This document shows positions 13,501 through 28,500 of a stretch of DNA of 64,000 nucleotides, in pieces (position 1 is the first letter of the stretch; every line of letters starts with the position of its first letter). The notes beneath the pieces are model-generated. The model ran no database searches. It had not been told where the DNA came from and saw only the letters and a program-made list of their open reading frames with translations. Source of the DNA: Tetranychus cinnabarinus (lineage: Eukaryota > Arthropoda > Arachnida > Trombidiformes > Tetranychidae); the NCBI GenBank assembly GCA_022266195.1, contig WHVY01000005.1, positions 6,138,001-6,202,000 of the forward strand. Direction: 5' to 3'. A program made the position numbers and the translations under genes.

Positions 13501-16500
13501 CATGCATGTGCTTTGGTCAGCAAGAGAAATGAACACTTAATAAACATAAACCACTGTTGAAGGCCATTTCAGAAGAAAATCGGAGAGAATGAGTGAAAAT
13601 GAGATAATGTGGTCAGAGGAGGGACAGCTCAATCATTACAATCAGAAAATGACGAAATTTTTTTCAAATCGCGAATAGGATAGACTGATTTATCTAGTAG
13701 GCTATCAAAACTATTGAATTTTTGCACAAAATTCTGGACTCATCATATTTGACATAACTTTTCAACGTTCACGCATTCAAATACCAAACAGTGTACACTG
13801 AATTACTGGTTCTTGCTTTTTGCTAGACTCTTGGTTCTGACTTGAATCGATATTCTTTTATTAAACTTGTATTTGTCAATCTAGTGTCATTTCAGTTGAC
13901 TCTGTTCTTTTTATTCAACTTCTAATGTGACCTAATCCTTTTGATTGGAAACAAATGAAAACAATTTGGTTGAATGGTTAATGGTAAATGTTGAGACTAA
14001 AGCGCATTAATTTGATTCCAATTGATTGTGAATAAAGCTTAGATAACCCAACATTTTGTTCATCTATTAACATTGTAAGCTTAACATGAAACAAGGATTA
14101 GGTTTAACTCAGAGTTGTTCAATTTAAAAGGGTTTCATGCCATTATATTCAGATACATTACAATAAAATGAGCAGCAACAATAACAATAACAGCTACAAA
14201 AATAAGACAAAGAATAATGATTGGAATAAGATTAACTTAATTGAAGTAATAGAACAAGAAGAAACTAAAAGCAAATTGTAAAAGTAATCAGCATGAAAGT
14301 AATCGTTGCAACAGATTGATTGTTCACACAAGTATTTAGTTTAAACAATCGACATCAATTAACATGATAAAATGTTAAATTAATAGTGCAATCTATTAGG
14401 TCAAAATCGAAACTTACAAATGAAAAATTCCCAAAACTCAACAGAAAATCAATCGAAAAGGAAAAAGTATTTAAAATGTAAAAATTCTCAGGTAAAAGTC
14501 GATTTATCTCTGTTCTGATTGATGCAAAACGAATGAAAGTTTGATAAATTTTTTGTGAAAAACTTTGTTTTTTCCATCAATTATTTCGATTTTGGCTTTG
14601 AATTATTTTCTTGGAATCGCAATTTGTAGCGACTATAAAACATTCTTGACAAGGTATTCATTATTGTTCAGTTTGTGCAATATTTCAAACTCATGCAAGT
14701 ACTATATGTACAGTCTTTGGTAACAAGAGTCTGTAATGTTAAAGATTACTTGGACAAAGGCTCGAGTAAAGGTAACAAAAGTTGGAATTGGGTGAGACTG
14801 GACAATGTAATCTTCAAGTTAATCTGTTCGACAGTCAATAACAAGTAACTTTATATTGAAGGACAAAAAACAATCTAGTAAACAATGATGAGTAAGTAAA
14901 GGTAAGATGATAAAGTGCAAAAATAAGCTCATGATGATGAACCTCATTTTCAACATTTTTTTCTCTTCTTACCTTTCCATTGACTTTTTTTCATCGTTTT
15001 TTTCATTTCTATTTTTTCTCACCTTCTAATGTTCATTACAAGGTACACTGCTACTCATCATGTACTGTTGATCAGAGGCTCTTTTGTGTGATGGGCAGGA
15101 GTGATTGAGTGTGGGTCTGGTTAGGCTGTGTTAATGTGGTTCATTGTCATTGTGAACATGATATTGAGGATGAGGATGAAAAGGACAGGAAACAAAAGGA
15201 AAAAAAGTGTTTCACATTTTTTTCTATTCCCTGTGTCTCACTCCCTGTTGTATCATGGGAATGAAAAGATTTGGGATGAAAAAAAATGAGAAGGATGTTG
15301 GTGATGATGAGGAGGAGGAGAAGGATAATAGAGTTGGAGCAAGAATTGATAAAAATAGGTGTATCACAAAGGATTAACTTATTGTTAACAGTATATTTAG
15401 TGTGTGAGAATAAAGAGTGAAGAGAAAAAAAAGTTGTTCATTGTTTGATAGTGTTAATGAATTTGTGATCAAAGTGTTGCCTTTCACTATATTCTGAAAC
15501 TCTCATGTTCATTAAAACTTATTTTATTGTTTAACTAATGACGAGGATAAAAAATTAGTTGATACAGAAATTGATGAACCTGATGATTGATAACGCTCCT
15601 TTTGTTGGCCTCGTTTGATTCAATTCATTTCTATTTCAGCTATAAATTGCATCATTAACATCTGATGAATCGTCTCCTAATAAAAACATCCAATTGATAA
15701 AAATATTTTTTACCAAAGTCTCGGTCTCTGAGAATTGAGCAAAATTCATATTCAAACAATAACACCTTGCTATTGAAAATAAAACTATTTTTATATTAAT
15801 AATATTACGGACTTTCTGGTCATAAATAAGTGGCTTCAGAAGCTAAAAATATGCTGTTTGTCAATATTTTAGTCACTTTTCAAATTACAATTATTGGGAA
15901 TTGATTTCTTGCGGAACCTTTGAAAAAACATTTCATTTCTAGGCAACTTTAGCTAAGAGGCTAAAAGTCTGGAGCCTTGCAACCGAGAGCAGCAAACGTC
16001 TCAAGTCAAAGTAAGTTGAGATGGCTTGCTTGCTTCAGCCCTTTCTGCTTTACAAGTTTTTTGCACTCGAAATCACTCAATTGATTAGGACCGATCTTTT
16101 GCTGTTTCTTGCAAATATCTGTTAGTCAATTCCACACTAATTGTCCGTTTTTCAGACGAAAACCAAGTGCATACTTATTGCTTGAAAATGCACTCTTAAC
16201 TCAATGTGCGACTGTAAACATTTTTTTCTAGTTTATGAAACAAATTTTGAATAATGAATAGATATTTTTGCGGATTTCGTACAATTTAATATTTTGTGTT
16301 TGTACTTTAAAGAACCATGTTTGTGATCCGAGTTTTGTTGTATGGTTTATGAAGGAAAACATCAAGTGAACATCAAATTGCTGCGACAAGAGTCAACGAA
16401 AATAGAGCGGACAAACTAAGAAAAAGGAAAGGGTAAAGAAGGCAAAAGTGGCAAAAAATCCAGTTCAAGTTGTCCACTTCCTCTTTCCTTTTTAATCGAT

Positions 16501-19500
16501 ATTCAGCAAATCTCAAACTTAATGATGTCCTTTTTGTGGTTCAATTGTGCAAAAATCACAAAAACTTTTCATCCTTTAATCATTATTCAATCGCTAAAAG
16601 CTTTTTCAAGACTTTTCCATGACGATAAAGTCTAAATAACAGATAATCTTCATTTCGAAAACATGCTGAATTCTGAATGTTTATTTTGATACAATCCTTT
16701 TTCGTGTTACCACCAACATGATCATCATCATCACCATAATAATAATCAGCCTCATCATGCAAGTTTATGCAAAAAGATCAAACTCAAAGTTGCAGTTGAT
16801 GAAAGGTTGTCATTAGTAAAAACAGTCACAAAAGAAGTAACAAAAAAAAGTTTACTTTTGCTCTTCTCTTTCATTTGCATCATCGCCAGTTTCATCATGA
16901 TTATCATGAAAGACACACACAAATGAAGAAGAAAAAAACAGTTTGAAACAAGAGGAATAAAATCACATTAGAAAATGAGATTAAATTTACAATTGAATGG
17001 GAAGAGAGTCAAAAATGGAAATAGCAAGTTCAGGAATTCATTGACAGTCACCATGTTTCACCATGGAATCAAAGTTCATTTTATCCTCTTTTTTTCTCTC
17101 CCTTGTTCATCAAAAGTAAATTTATTCAACACTATAATTCAAGTTTACACAAATTTCATTTCACCATTTAATTTACTTTTTCAGCCTTTTCAGCTTCTCT
17201 TTAAACATTGAACTTTTTTTTGTCAATTCAAATGTTTATCATTGCTAATCAAGAAATTTCATGTCACAATGAAGTCGACAGTTGAAGGTAAAAACAATTC
17301 AATGTTTGCAGTTAAATGAAACAGATTCACTTGGCATATTCAACCATCATCAATGAGAAAATCATGATTTGTGGAAAAGTTTCCAGTCTCTAGTTGATAA
17401 GTTCAGATAAGAATTGAAGCTGAATCTTGTAGAAATGCAAGAATTTCATTTATTGTGAATTTTTCTTCTTCCAACTAATAATGAACATTATCTGTTCTAT
17501 CAACTATTGCAAGTTGCATTAATTTAAGAATTTCATGTTCTCATGATGATAATAAAGATAATGATGGTGATATTAATATTTAGTGAAGAATCATTAAACA
17601 CATTTTTTCCCCTTCGCCAGTATTTCATGGAAAATACAATTTCATTAAATGCAATTTCAATTCAAAATGTGAACCTTTTCTAGATACTCGACTAGTTTCA
17701 CTATTATCATGATATTAGGGTGTTAAAATGGAATTTAAAGTTAATCATTTTTCACCCTTTTCTCTCTTCTCACAATCAATCATGTAAAGCATAATAAATC
17801 TCAGTTGTACAAGATGAACCAAGCAGGATGAAAATAACACAGAAAAGGAAGAAAAATTGAACCAAATTTGTCATGTTTAAAAGTGAATCTTGCAAATTGT
17901 TCAAACTTGGATTTAAAACTTAATGTTTCCAGATGAATGTAGCAATTAATATTAACAGATAAATTGTCGATATTGAATCATCTCCAGGTAAAACTGTATT
18001 CCAATGAAAATGTTGAGTCTATAAATTGGATAAAAACTTTTTCTATTTGAATAAACTTTTTTTTCCTGTTTTATTGACTTGCAAATCGAAGTTGGTTCAA
18101 GTTGCAGAATCAGAATAATCAGGTAAATCATTATGCAAACTCAATGAGCATGATGAATGAGCTGAGCAAAATATTGAAACATTTTCAAGAAAAAGCAACT
18201 TGAATTGAACACTAAACTATTTATCAGCTGAAAGAGTTTTTATTCAACTTTTTTGTCGAACAAAGTTTGACAAAATTGGACCAGAAATGATAGCAAATGC
18301 TTCATGTTTATCGACTTTTACTAGGTAAAGCTTGGCAGAGAATGAAATGTTGGCTCAATTTTTCGTGAGATTTATTGGTTAGAGAAGTCGAGTAAATACA
18401 TTGGAAAACAAAAAATGAAGGGGGAAACGATGAGGCAAGGGAGAAGGAAAAAAACTGGAAATTCTGATTCAGAGTCGAAAAAATGGGAGAAAAAATGAAA
18501 TGGAAAAAAAAGAGTTTGACGTTTGAAAAGTCAACAGAGCATCACGAACATTATATTTTTGGCTTTTCATGTGGTTGACGAAGCGAAAACCAATCTTGAT
18601 ACGAAACTTGTATGTTGTTATTACTATCATTATACTCATGATGGCAACACATAAATTTGCTGTTGAAACTCATCATATTGAAACTTTTTACTGTCACAAT
18701 CAAAGTTACCATTCAATCTTTCATTTGATAATAAAATTCATTCTACTTCTTTTTTCCACTTCTCTATATCATTGACATTACAAGTTATTGCTTTTTATTA
18801 TCACTATTATCATGCATTATGTAAAGTCATTCCCAGCATTTCTTATCAATGGCTTGTTCTGGTTATGAATCAACAGTAAACTTGGAAAAGTGAGAAAAGA
18901 CAAAAACTTTTGCAATTTGATTCTTTTGGTGAACATTCAGTTATTATTTCTCTTTACCTTTTCAAATGATTTTATCATGTTCAACATTATCATGTTTCAT
19001 GGAAAAGATGAATCGGTTCTCATTGAGTGAGTTCAATTAGGTGAAACTTGGTGATGAGAGAAATTTGTTGCTCTTTGGAAATGAAAAGCTATTCAGTTTA
19101 GCCAATGTTCAACTGGGATTCACTCCCAGTTTTCAGTTTGAGAGGTAAAATTGTGTCTGTAATTGAACTTTGAATGTTGAACAGGTGAAGTTACTTGGCT
19201 GATCAAATGAAGATATTGATGGCCAGTTTGTTTTAAGAAATAATGATGTTTAGTTGGAAACAAACAAGGTTGAGGATGAGGTTGAATAAAGACTTTTGAT
19301 CAATTCCTTTTTTTCCTTTTTCCTTTTCTTCCTGCCTTTTGTCTTCAAGTTGTGTTCAAATGACCTGATGAAAATAATGTGCTTGGTAAATGGTAAATGA
19401 CTTACACAAATCTTGATATTATCTAACCAATCACAAGTCATTTAACAAATTCTGTGTACAGAATTGATAACATGGAAGAAAGGAGAAGAAATGGAGAAGA

Positions 19501-22500
19501 AGAAGAAGCCAAAAGTTGGATAAACTAATGATGGGCAACACAAATAATAACGATAATGATTTAAGGGGAAAAGAATAACAATTGATATTAAGTATAATCG
19601 TCATCATAATAAGACAAGTATCAATGATATCAGGGATAATAACATGATAATTTAGGAATAATAATCTTAATACGGAGATAAATTATTATTGGTATTATTA
19701 TCACTTTCAATCGTTTGGAGTAAATATTTGTGTCTAATCAATATTGCACAGATTAATGTGATTAATAACAACTTACTGAATCCATTCTCCTTCCAAGGCA
19801 ATTATTCGCTTGATTAATCGTTGTTTGGGCTTTTTAGGTGACCTGGAATATGCAGGGGAGAGAAAAAGATATTTTTCAGTTTCATTTCAAAATTAATCAC
19901 TCTCGAAAGCAGCCGTCAATGAAATAATTACATTGGTTCAGGAACAACCCCTTTAAAAGGGTTGTTTTTCGAGTATATTAGAGAGGAAACAATTTTTCAA
20001 TATTGTTATCAACTCGAAATGGTTTCGAGTAACCGCATTCCGTCTGAGATACGAGTGCATGGAGTCAACATCAAAAAGGCCCTTAGAAGTCCATATAGAC
20101 ATAACTTCCGTACAATTTGATAGTAAAGGCCTCAGACTTGAACCTTGAGCTTCAGCAGATTGAGAATCATAAGTTCAAACGCTCAAGGGCATTCAAGGTT
20201 AATCCGTTATTTAACCTCAGATTGACATTTAGAGGTCATTTTCCCAAAGTTTTTAAGATTCGCCAGTTTTTTTAGATGTTCATAACTCATGGTAGTCAAA
20301 GGGTAAGAGTGTTTCCATACCGTTCAGTTAATCAATCAGTTTTATGAAAAATTCAGTTATCTTTCAATCTTAAGAGTTTTCAATAAGTGACTAACCTTAA
20401 CTAATCTAAAAAATTTTGTACTCTCAGATAATGATCGCCATCATCGAAGCGTGCCAAAAAAGCATATGATCGCTGAACTGGAAGTTGGAAGTAAATAAGC
20501 AAAGTTAGATCTTGTTCTTGTTGTAAAATTGCCATTACTCTGCACTTGGGATAACCTTAAAGCTAGATATTTTGTTTATGGAAATTTCAGCGATACTCAA
20601 TTCTCATATATTAAGAACAAAGTCATTCAAGTTCATTGTGTTATTTTAACTCTAACTGATATTTGCTTGATATTATTTTCGAAGGCGATATAATACCTGA
20701 TGATTTATTCTCCAAATCTGATGTTTCAATTATTGTATTTCAACCTTACAGGATGATCTAAGCCTTTTGTTCAAATCACTACCTGCAAATCTTGGATCTA
20801 CTGCTCGGCAAAGCAGACACAATCTTGTTCGTTCTAGTAACCAACTTGGATGTAAGAGTGCCACATAACTGGTCAAGCAGAAGTAAAATAACGGATTGAC
20901 CTTGAATGACCTTGAGCGTTCAAATTAATATAACTAGTTCGTTCTTCCAAAACACACCGACTCAAACCGATGATTGTCAAATTGTCAAGTCTTTGGTAAT
21001 TCATAAATAAGCTTGCGAAAAGAGCGACTCAATGTCAATAAAATCTTATACGTATGGAGGACCACATGAGTTCACCATTACAGGGGAAATGCCATGTGCC
21101 TAACAACATTCTACCTGGATGCGAATATTTCTCATAACACTAGTCATCGAAGAGCTAATGTATGTGACGAGAATACCACAAAATTAATCCAAACATCTAT
21201 TGATATTATTTGATACGCCTGTGTTAATATAGAAGTCACTGCAAAGAGGTTCAAAAACATGCGATAGCTGAACTAGAAGTTAAAAGTAAATAATTAAAGT
21301 GAATTGTTAAATCGATATCGATATTTGATTAATTGCATATAATTGATTTTATAACAGACTTGAACCTTGAGCTTCAGCAGATTGAGAATCATAAGTTCAA
21401 ACGCTCAAGGGCATTCAAGGTTAATCCGTTATTTAACCTCAGATTGACATTTGGAGGTCATTTTCCCAAAGTTTTTTGGATTCTTTAGTTTTTTTAGATG
21501 TTCATAACTCATGGTAGTCAAAGGGTAAGATTGTTTCTATACCGTTCAGTTAACCAATCAATTATCATCTATGAAGAATATTTTAAAATTGCCAAAATTT
21601 TTACGAATGAAAAATATTGTCAATCTAATAACCATTAATAATAAATGGACTTAAAATGTTACAATAAATTGCAAGATTTAGGTTATGCAACCTTTCAATG
21701 ATAAACTTGTCTGATCAAGTCTAACTTACTTCGATCGACATTGCCGTTGAATTTATAAGTTCAAGTTTGCATTAAGAAAAGCGATTAAAGCTACATAATC
21801 GGTCAAGAAAAATTTTGCGATTTCAGAAAATGAGCTTCCAATGTCAATTAAAGGTCAAATAAAGAATTGAACTTTAGTAACTTCGAGCGTTCGAACTTAT
21901 GGTTGGGCAATCTGCATAATCTCATGGTTCAAGTTTGAGGTCTGTAGCACTAACGCTGTGTGAGTTATGACTGCATGAAGGCGTAAAATGAAAAAAACGC
22001 CCGGTATGAATTTGCTCTTCAATGATTTTGATTGAAATTTTAGGTTTCGAAAGTTTGATCGGGAATCGATTCTCATTTAACGTCTTTGCTCTGATTTTTA
22101 AGGCATTCGCTCTATTTGACTAACATTTAAAGGACATTCTCTGAAACCGAGAGTTTTTTTGAAGTCATCGACTTAAGCGTTGAAGTCATGAAAGTCTGCT
22201 TCGCTCAGGCTGATTGTTAATAGCTACAATGGATGTGAAAAGATTTGTTCTTAATAAATATTCATTGAATTGAAGATCTAATAGATGTTTATACAAGTTG
22301 ATAGAATTCATTTTGAACATTGATAAATGTCGCTTTGAATAAGGAAAAGTTAATTTGTCATGGAATTTTGGAAATATTGAAAAACTGATCAAGAAATAGT
22401 ATTACTAAAGGAAAGTGCATGATGAATGGTTGAAAATGATGATAAGAATCTTGAAATTGTTTTGGTAAACCACAAATGTTTTGTCTCCTTTTTTTATTTA

Positions 22501-25500
22501 TTTATATTCTTTCTTTCATCTTGCCTCATTTTCATCATGATGATCATTTCTTTTCCATTTTCCACCTTTCTTTTTCCCCCTTTCATCCTCATTTGATCAA
22601 GGTTCATCTCTTTTATCAACAAGCTGGAATGAATGAACATTCCAAGTGATGAAAGTCCAAGGATTGATGGTTTCAACTTATGATCGACAAATAATATTAT
22701 AGTTTGAATATTATCAGTCTGAGCTTGTAAAGTAATTCTGGTTCAACTTGTTTATCCACTTGCACCATCTTATTCAGGCTCACCCTAATCATCCTGATGT
22801 TCACCAGAAAATGAAAGATTCCAGTTGACTTATTTCAAATTTCTTTGGTTAACGAACAATTGCAATGAAATTAATTGTTTCCCATCAAATCCTTAGCCAA
22901 AGTTGTTCAACAAATGTAAGTCAAGTGCAAGTTTAACATGAGGTTTGCTTTGTTCATTGGGCTCTTTGGTTACACAAATGTTTACCTTTGTTTATTGTTG
23001 ACATAAAAGGTGAGATTTGGTGAGAAATCCAGAATCAATTAGAAAAGCGAATTGAGCAAATAATTATTGCAAGCAATTTACCTTTGCAATTACATTTGGA
23101 TCAAGAGAAAATGAAAAAATCTTTTTTTCTCAAAACTTTTTCGATCAACTTTTCAAGGAAAAAATTAAGGCTTAGTAAACATTTCTTTGAATCTTTTATT
23201 TCAATGTAACTCTTGTATCGAGTTTACGATTTAATCAGAAATGAAGATGAATTTGTAATTACTCTTGAGCATGTAAAATGAGAATGGAACTGAATTCTGA
23301 GTTTAATTGAAATGCATCAAGATTCGAGTTTCACTTGAAACAATCCTTTTTATTGTTCTCTGCTTTTCCAACTGTCAATTGAATAAGTTAACAGCAATAA
23401 TAAAGCGATTATTATGATTAATATTGAAACCTTTTTAAGGCTCGTTTTTATCCTTATCTTGTTATAACAAGGAAACTGATGATCTTGTTTTATCCCAATA
23501 ATTACTTTGCAAGGGAAAGGATGGAGAAGATGAAAATGATGAGAAAAAACTTGAAGCTGACAAAAAGGCTTAGGAAAGATGATTAAGAAGATATTAGAGA
23601 AGCTGGGAGGCAATAAAAGAATGAATTGAACAGAGAAAAAAGTCTCTCTTCTTGTTTCAAGATATTACTTGTTTTTGGATGATGATGATGATGACGAAGA
23701 CGAGGAAAATGATGATGATGACGATACCTGGAAGTGTATGTTGTTAATCTTTTGAGCTCTTCTCTTTATAATCATCCGATTTGATTGACGAGTAACAATC
23801 ATTTTCAATGTAATCAGATTTCCTGTCAGAAGTAAAAGTAACTGGTTATGATGATGAAGATGAAGAGAACGATTGAGATGATAATGATGATGTTGGTGAA
23901 AAGGGATCAAAAAGCGCAATTGTTGCGATCAGTAAGTTGCAAGTTTTTTTTTTCATTTGTTGTTGCAGTTGCACACACAATGAAAGTATCGACTAAAAGT
24001 CGAGTATAAAGACAATAGGAAGTTGGTAAATGTTGGTTAACAGTGAAAAAATGCAACAGCAGCTGACGAGTTACTAGAAGTTGCAAAAACTCACGCAACA
24101 AAACAGAATAGATTAAGTTAATCGTTGCAGGTTTTGATAATGATAACATGTCAAAAGTAAAAGTTGACCTTTTTCTGGTTAATGATAGCAAGTTGCCGAT
24201 CAATCATTATTGATTCGTAAGTCAATAAGAACAAAAAGAGCAAAAACTTTATTGTAGCCAATTGCTTAGTTGAAGGTCGACCGTAAATGTCTAGTCATCT
24301 AGGACTGGCTTTGGATCAACAAGGGTCTCATTGCGAGGATTTACAAAGTTTTAATTTAACATCGAAAATTGAAAATCTCGAAATAATTTCAATGTTAAAT
24401 GAAAACTTTTTAAGCCCTCGTAATGAGACCCTAGTTGATCCAAAGCCAGTCCTAGACGACTAGACATGATAGTCTGTAGAAAGAAATTTTTTAGAGCAAA
24501 TTGTAGATTATTTTTCAAATTCATCTGCAATTAGAATAAACTCTCATGAATTGACATGGTCACAATAAGTTTATCATTTTTTATGAACAGTATAAATTTT
24601 GCTATAAATAAATTTCAGAGTACAAATAGTTCCATACAAAGAGCGTAAAACTCAGATTAGATTTGAACCGTTCAATGAAGGTCAAGCTGATGACAACAAA
24701 CTCTAAGGTCCTGAGACTGAAGTAAAATTTAGTTTGCTCTTTCAATACAATCCAATGAAGTATTGACATCAGGAATAGAATAATAGTCCTTGAGTTGCGT
24801 TCACGATAATAAACATTAGAAATGATCGATATCTAAATATAATATTCATGAATCATTTTCTTAGATAATCAATTGAGAATTTTTAAAATGACGATCAATT
24901 CGGAGCGACATAACTATCTCATGCTGACTCACATCGATGATTCTTTTGATGTATCGTTATTGCTTGGTAATAAATATCGATAAAATTCATCGAAATCGAT
25001 ATTATCACGTATTTTCATTGCTATAATAGATTCAAGATAACGGCACATTGACTGACTAAATGAAACCCAACTTTGATAGAACCTTTATCAAGCTTTGATT
25101 GAAAGAAAATATTTTATAATCTCGAACTTTTCCAAATACTTAGATCATATTTAAATATAGTTGGCTTACAATTTTTTCCTGCTTCAACTCACACCAAAGA
25201 CTCATTCATATTGATGAATTTTGAAAAATAAATTATCAACAAAATCATTGACCATCATTTATAAAACAAATATTTGAAGCAAGAAAAAAAGTCTAAACAA
25301 ACTTTAATAGATTACGATTCATTAAATGTGATTGGTTTAGAGCATGGAAAAAGAGCAATTGAAGTATTTCTGTTTTCCAAGTTTCATGATCACCTCATTT
25401 TGTCCGATAAATATTTATGAAATGAATGAAATGAAATGTTAACGAAAAGTTTTCTCTGAGTTGTGTTTGTTTGTGAAATAGTGCTTTGAAAATGCCATTA

Positions 25501-28500
25501 AAAATCCAAGTTCGAGAGAAAGAAAGTGAACAAAAACATGAAAAGTCGAGATTGATTTTTGAGCATTTTTCTCTTCTAAATACACAAAGTTTGCGAGCAT
25601 TTGCTTTTCTCTGTAAGATCATGTCGTTAACCAAATTATTGATCCTGAAAAAGGTCTTGAAACAGCTTTTCTTTCCCTCATCCTACTTCACTATCAAATG
25701 GCCAGTAATATCAATAAATTTTACTTTATGAGTTATGAGCCAATTAAATGAGCTCAACGTCAATAGTGCGAAATGGCAAGTTATTATAGTAGACAGACTG
25801 GGAGTGAGAAAATATTTCAGAAGCAAAATGAGAATGTAAAAGAGGAAAGTTAAAACTATCATCATCATCATCATTTTCTTGTTCGCCTTTTTCTTCCGGA
25901 TATTTCATGAAATGTTATCAATGAATGTAATCTTATGAGGAAGAGAAAAAAATCTTTATACCATTCATTTTAATGTAATCAGTGTGATGCTTGTTTCCGT
26001 CTTTTTTTAAATGATTTCACTTAATGAGCAAAATTTATTTGATAAATAATGAAGAGAAAAAAACTTTCAAAATTAGTGTTCATTTAAGTGAATAATGAAC
26101 CTCTTAGAAGTGTAATTATGTTTAGCATTATCACATTATTATCATCACTATTATCATTTTACATCATCAGTATAAAGTGAAATATGTGTCAATTTAATTT
26201 GTCATCAATAATAAGAACAAAAAAACTCTTTTCTCTCTTTTCTTGTTTCATGGCAAACTTGGAACTGAATGTTGCACAAAGTTAGTTTTAAAAGTTACTG
26301 TTGACATTTGGAGTTTCAGTTTAACTTCAGACTGGAACTACTTGCTTTACTGGACTTGATTGCTTTTCCAATTTTCACGAATTTTCTGAGAAATTTTCGA
26401 GGGAAATTTATCGAAGTCGAATTGAAAGTGAAATTTCTTGTAATCAATCATTTGGAGAAAAAAGAAACTTAAAGTTTCAAGTTTGGTCGAAATTCAGGTT
26501 TATTGATAGCTCCATTGATTTGATATTTTAATCAAAAATATCGTTAAGAGGAATCTAGTGAATTGATATTGAACATTTTTACGCGATTTCTTTTCGTGAT
26601 ATTTTCTCATTTCAAAGTTTTCGTTATTAATGGTTGAAAGTTTTTCAGATCTTATTTTTGTTGTCACAAAGATGAATGAACTAATTGAAATGAAGACTTA
26701 AAAGATTATCAGATGATAAATTGTCGAATCTCGTGAGAAAAGTTTCACCTTTGATTGTAAACCTGTGATCCTTGTTTTCTTATCCTTAACTGTTGACACA
26801 GAGATGAATGTTGAAATTCATTGCAAGACAATCAACATCCCCAAGAACGATGACAAAATGTACTTTATTTGCACTTGAACCAGTCTCTGCATATTCAGTT
26901 GGTAATATAAAAAAGGGAATTGCAAGTCCGTTTCGTTCGAGCACGTTCGTACACGAGCCAGGTATTGCTTCAGTAATGAGTGGAAAGTAAAAATTCATAA
27001 AGCTTAACTGATTTTCAAAAATCAATGCTTAGATAACAAGATTCTTTGCATTTTCAGAATGCAAAATCAGTCCAAAATAGCACTTTTCTGAGCGAATTTC
27101 GTCACTAACTCATGATTAGTATGATTTGCAAAGAGACAAAAATGTGTTGAAAAAGGGAAATGATTAAAGTGATGATAAACTGTCAACCAATTGTGACCGG
27201 AAATTAAGAATATGTTGACATATGAATATGAAAACAAATTTGTTTCCATGTTGAGAGAAGAAAAAGTCAGGAGAAAAGTTTCTCAGGAAACTTTTTCCCT
27301 TTTCCTTCAACTCTTTATTTGCGTGTTTCCATCCCTTTCCTCACGGTCAATTGGAATAGCATATAACCTTTTTTTATCATCATTATCATTATTGAACTTT
27401 CATGATATATACACTTGCAGTCCATGTAAATGTATATGTTTATTTGGTTACAGTAAATTGACTCAATTGATAATCTTGACTGGTTCGTGTGAGTGAAACC
27501 CACAAACAACAAGAGAGACTTTTCAAGATGAGTAAATAAGGAAATGAGTTGCTTGCGATGAAATAATTTAACCAAATTATGTTTTCCTTTTTTCCCTTCC
27601 CTTTGCTGTTACGATAACCTCAAAGTATCATAACATTAAATTCAATCCAATATCATTAAAGTAAACTGATATAAAGCCAGAAGTCGATAACTTTCAAGAG
27701 AAGAAAAAAATCTCTTAGAAAATCATTTTTTTTCGTGAAATTTTTCCTCAACGTTCATGTTCAATCATAATCATGAATTATCGTAAAATTATCACAGCAT
27801 TTCTGCTCATAAATTGTTGATGGTAAAATCACTTCTACTCCAACTAAATCAGAAACGATAATGAAATGTTATTGAGAATAATTTAATCAGTTTGTTGAAC
27901 AACAACTAAAACTATGAATAACGATAAACTTCATTTTGTAAACAAAGTTTCAAGAATAACTTTTTTGTTTGGTTAAAGGGAAGCAAAATTCATAGTCTTT
28001 TATCAATATTAAATCATGTTTAACAATCCATCAAAAATATTAATAACTTTATCAAAATGTAAACTTGGCTGTTTCAAATCAGCCAATATTCAATGTTATC
28101 TTGAATCTGAAATGAGTAGAATCTCATGTTTTAATAAAACCTTGCAAGTCATACAGATTTAACTAATGCAATCTTAATCATTGAAAAACTTTGAGATGCT
28201 GATAAAAATGCAAAATCATTTCAATCGAATGTTTCCGCAAGTGTTTTCACTTTAAATTCATTCGCTTAATGGTTTAAATTGTAATCAAAGTTGACCTGTT
28301 ATTGTTAGTTTAATGTGATTGGTAAAGAATGTTGACTTTCTTCTTCTTTTCTCAGCTCAATTATTGTGCTACTTTTGTCGAGGAAATGACACTTTTCTCT
28401 GAATGGGAAACAATTTAATGCTTCAGTGTTGCTCTGGTAAACCCAAAAAAGTAAACCCAAAATGAGGCTAATAAATATTATCTAACGATAAACATTGAAA

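Larger units (their letters stand above)
4694..19776 (-). other. IMMP2L intron 3 (15.1 kb)
   Basis: It is non-coding apart from the foldback element at 4989-6073 and the repeat block at 9200-13400. The stretches 6.1-9.2 kb and 13.4-19.7 kb are plain AT-rich intron with poly-pyrimidine and GAT/CAT microsatellite tracts; no gene is supported there. Confidence 0.8.
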
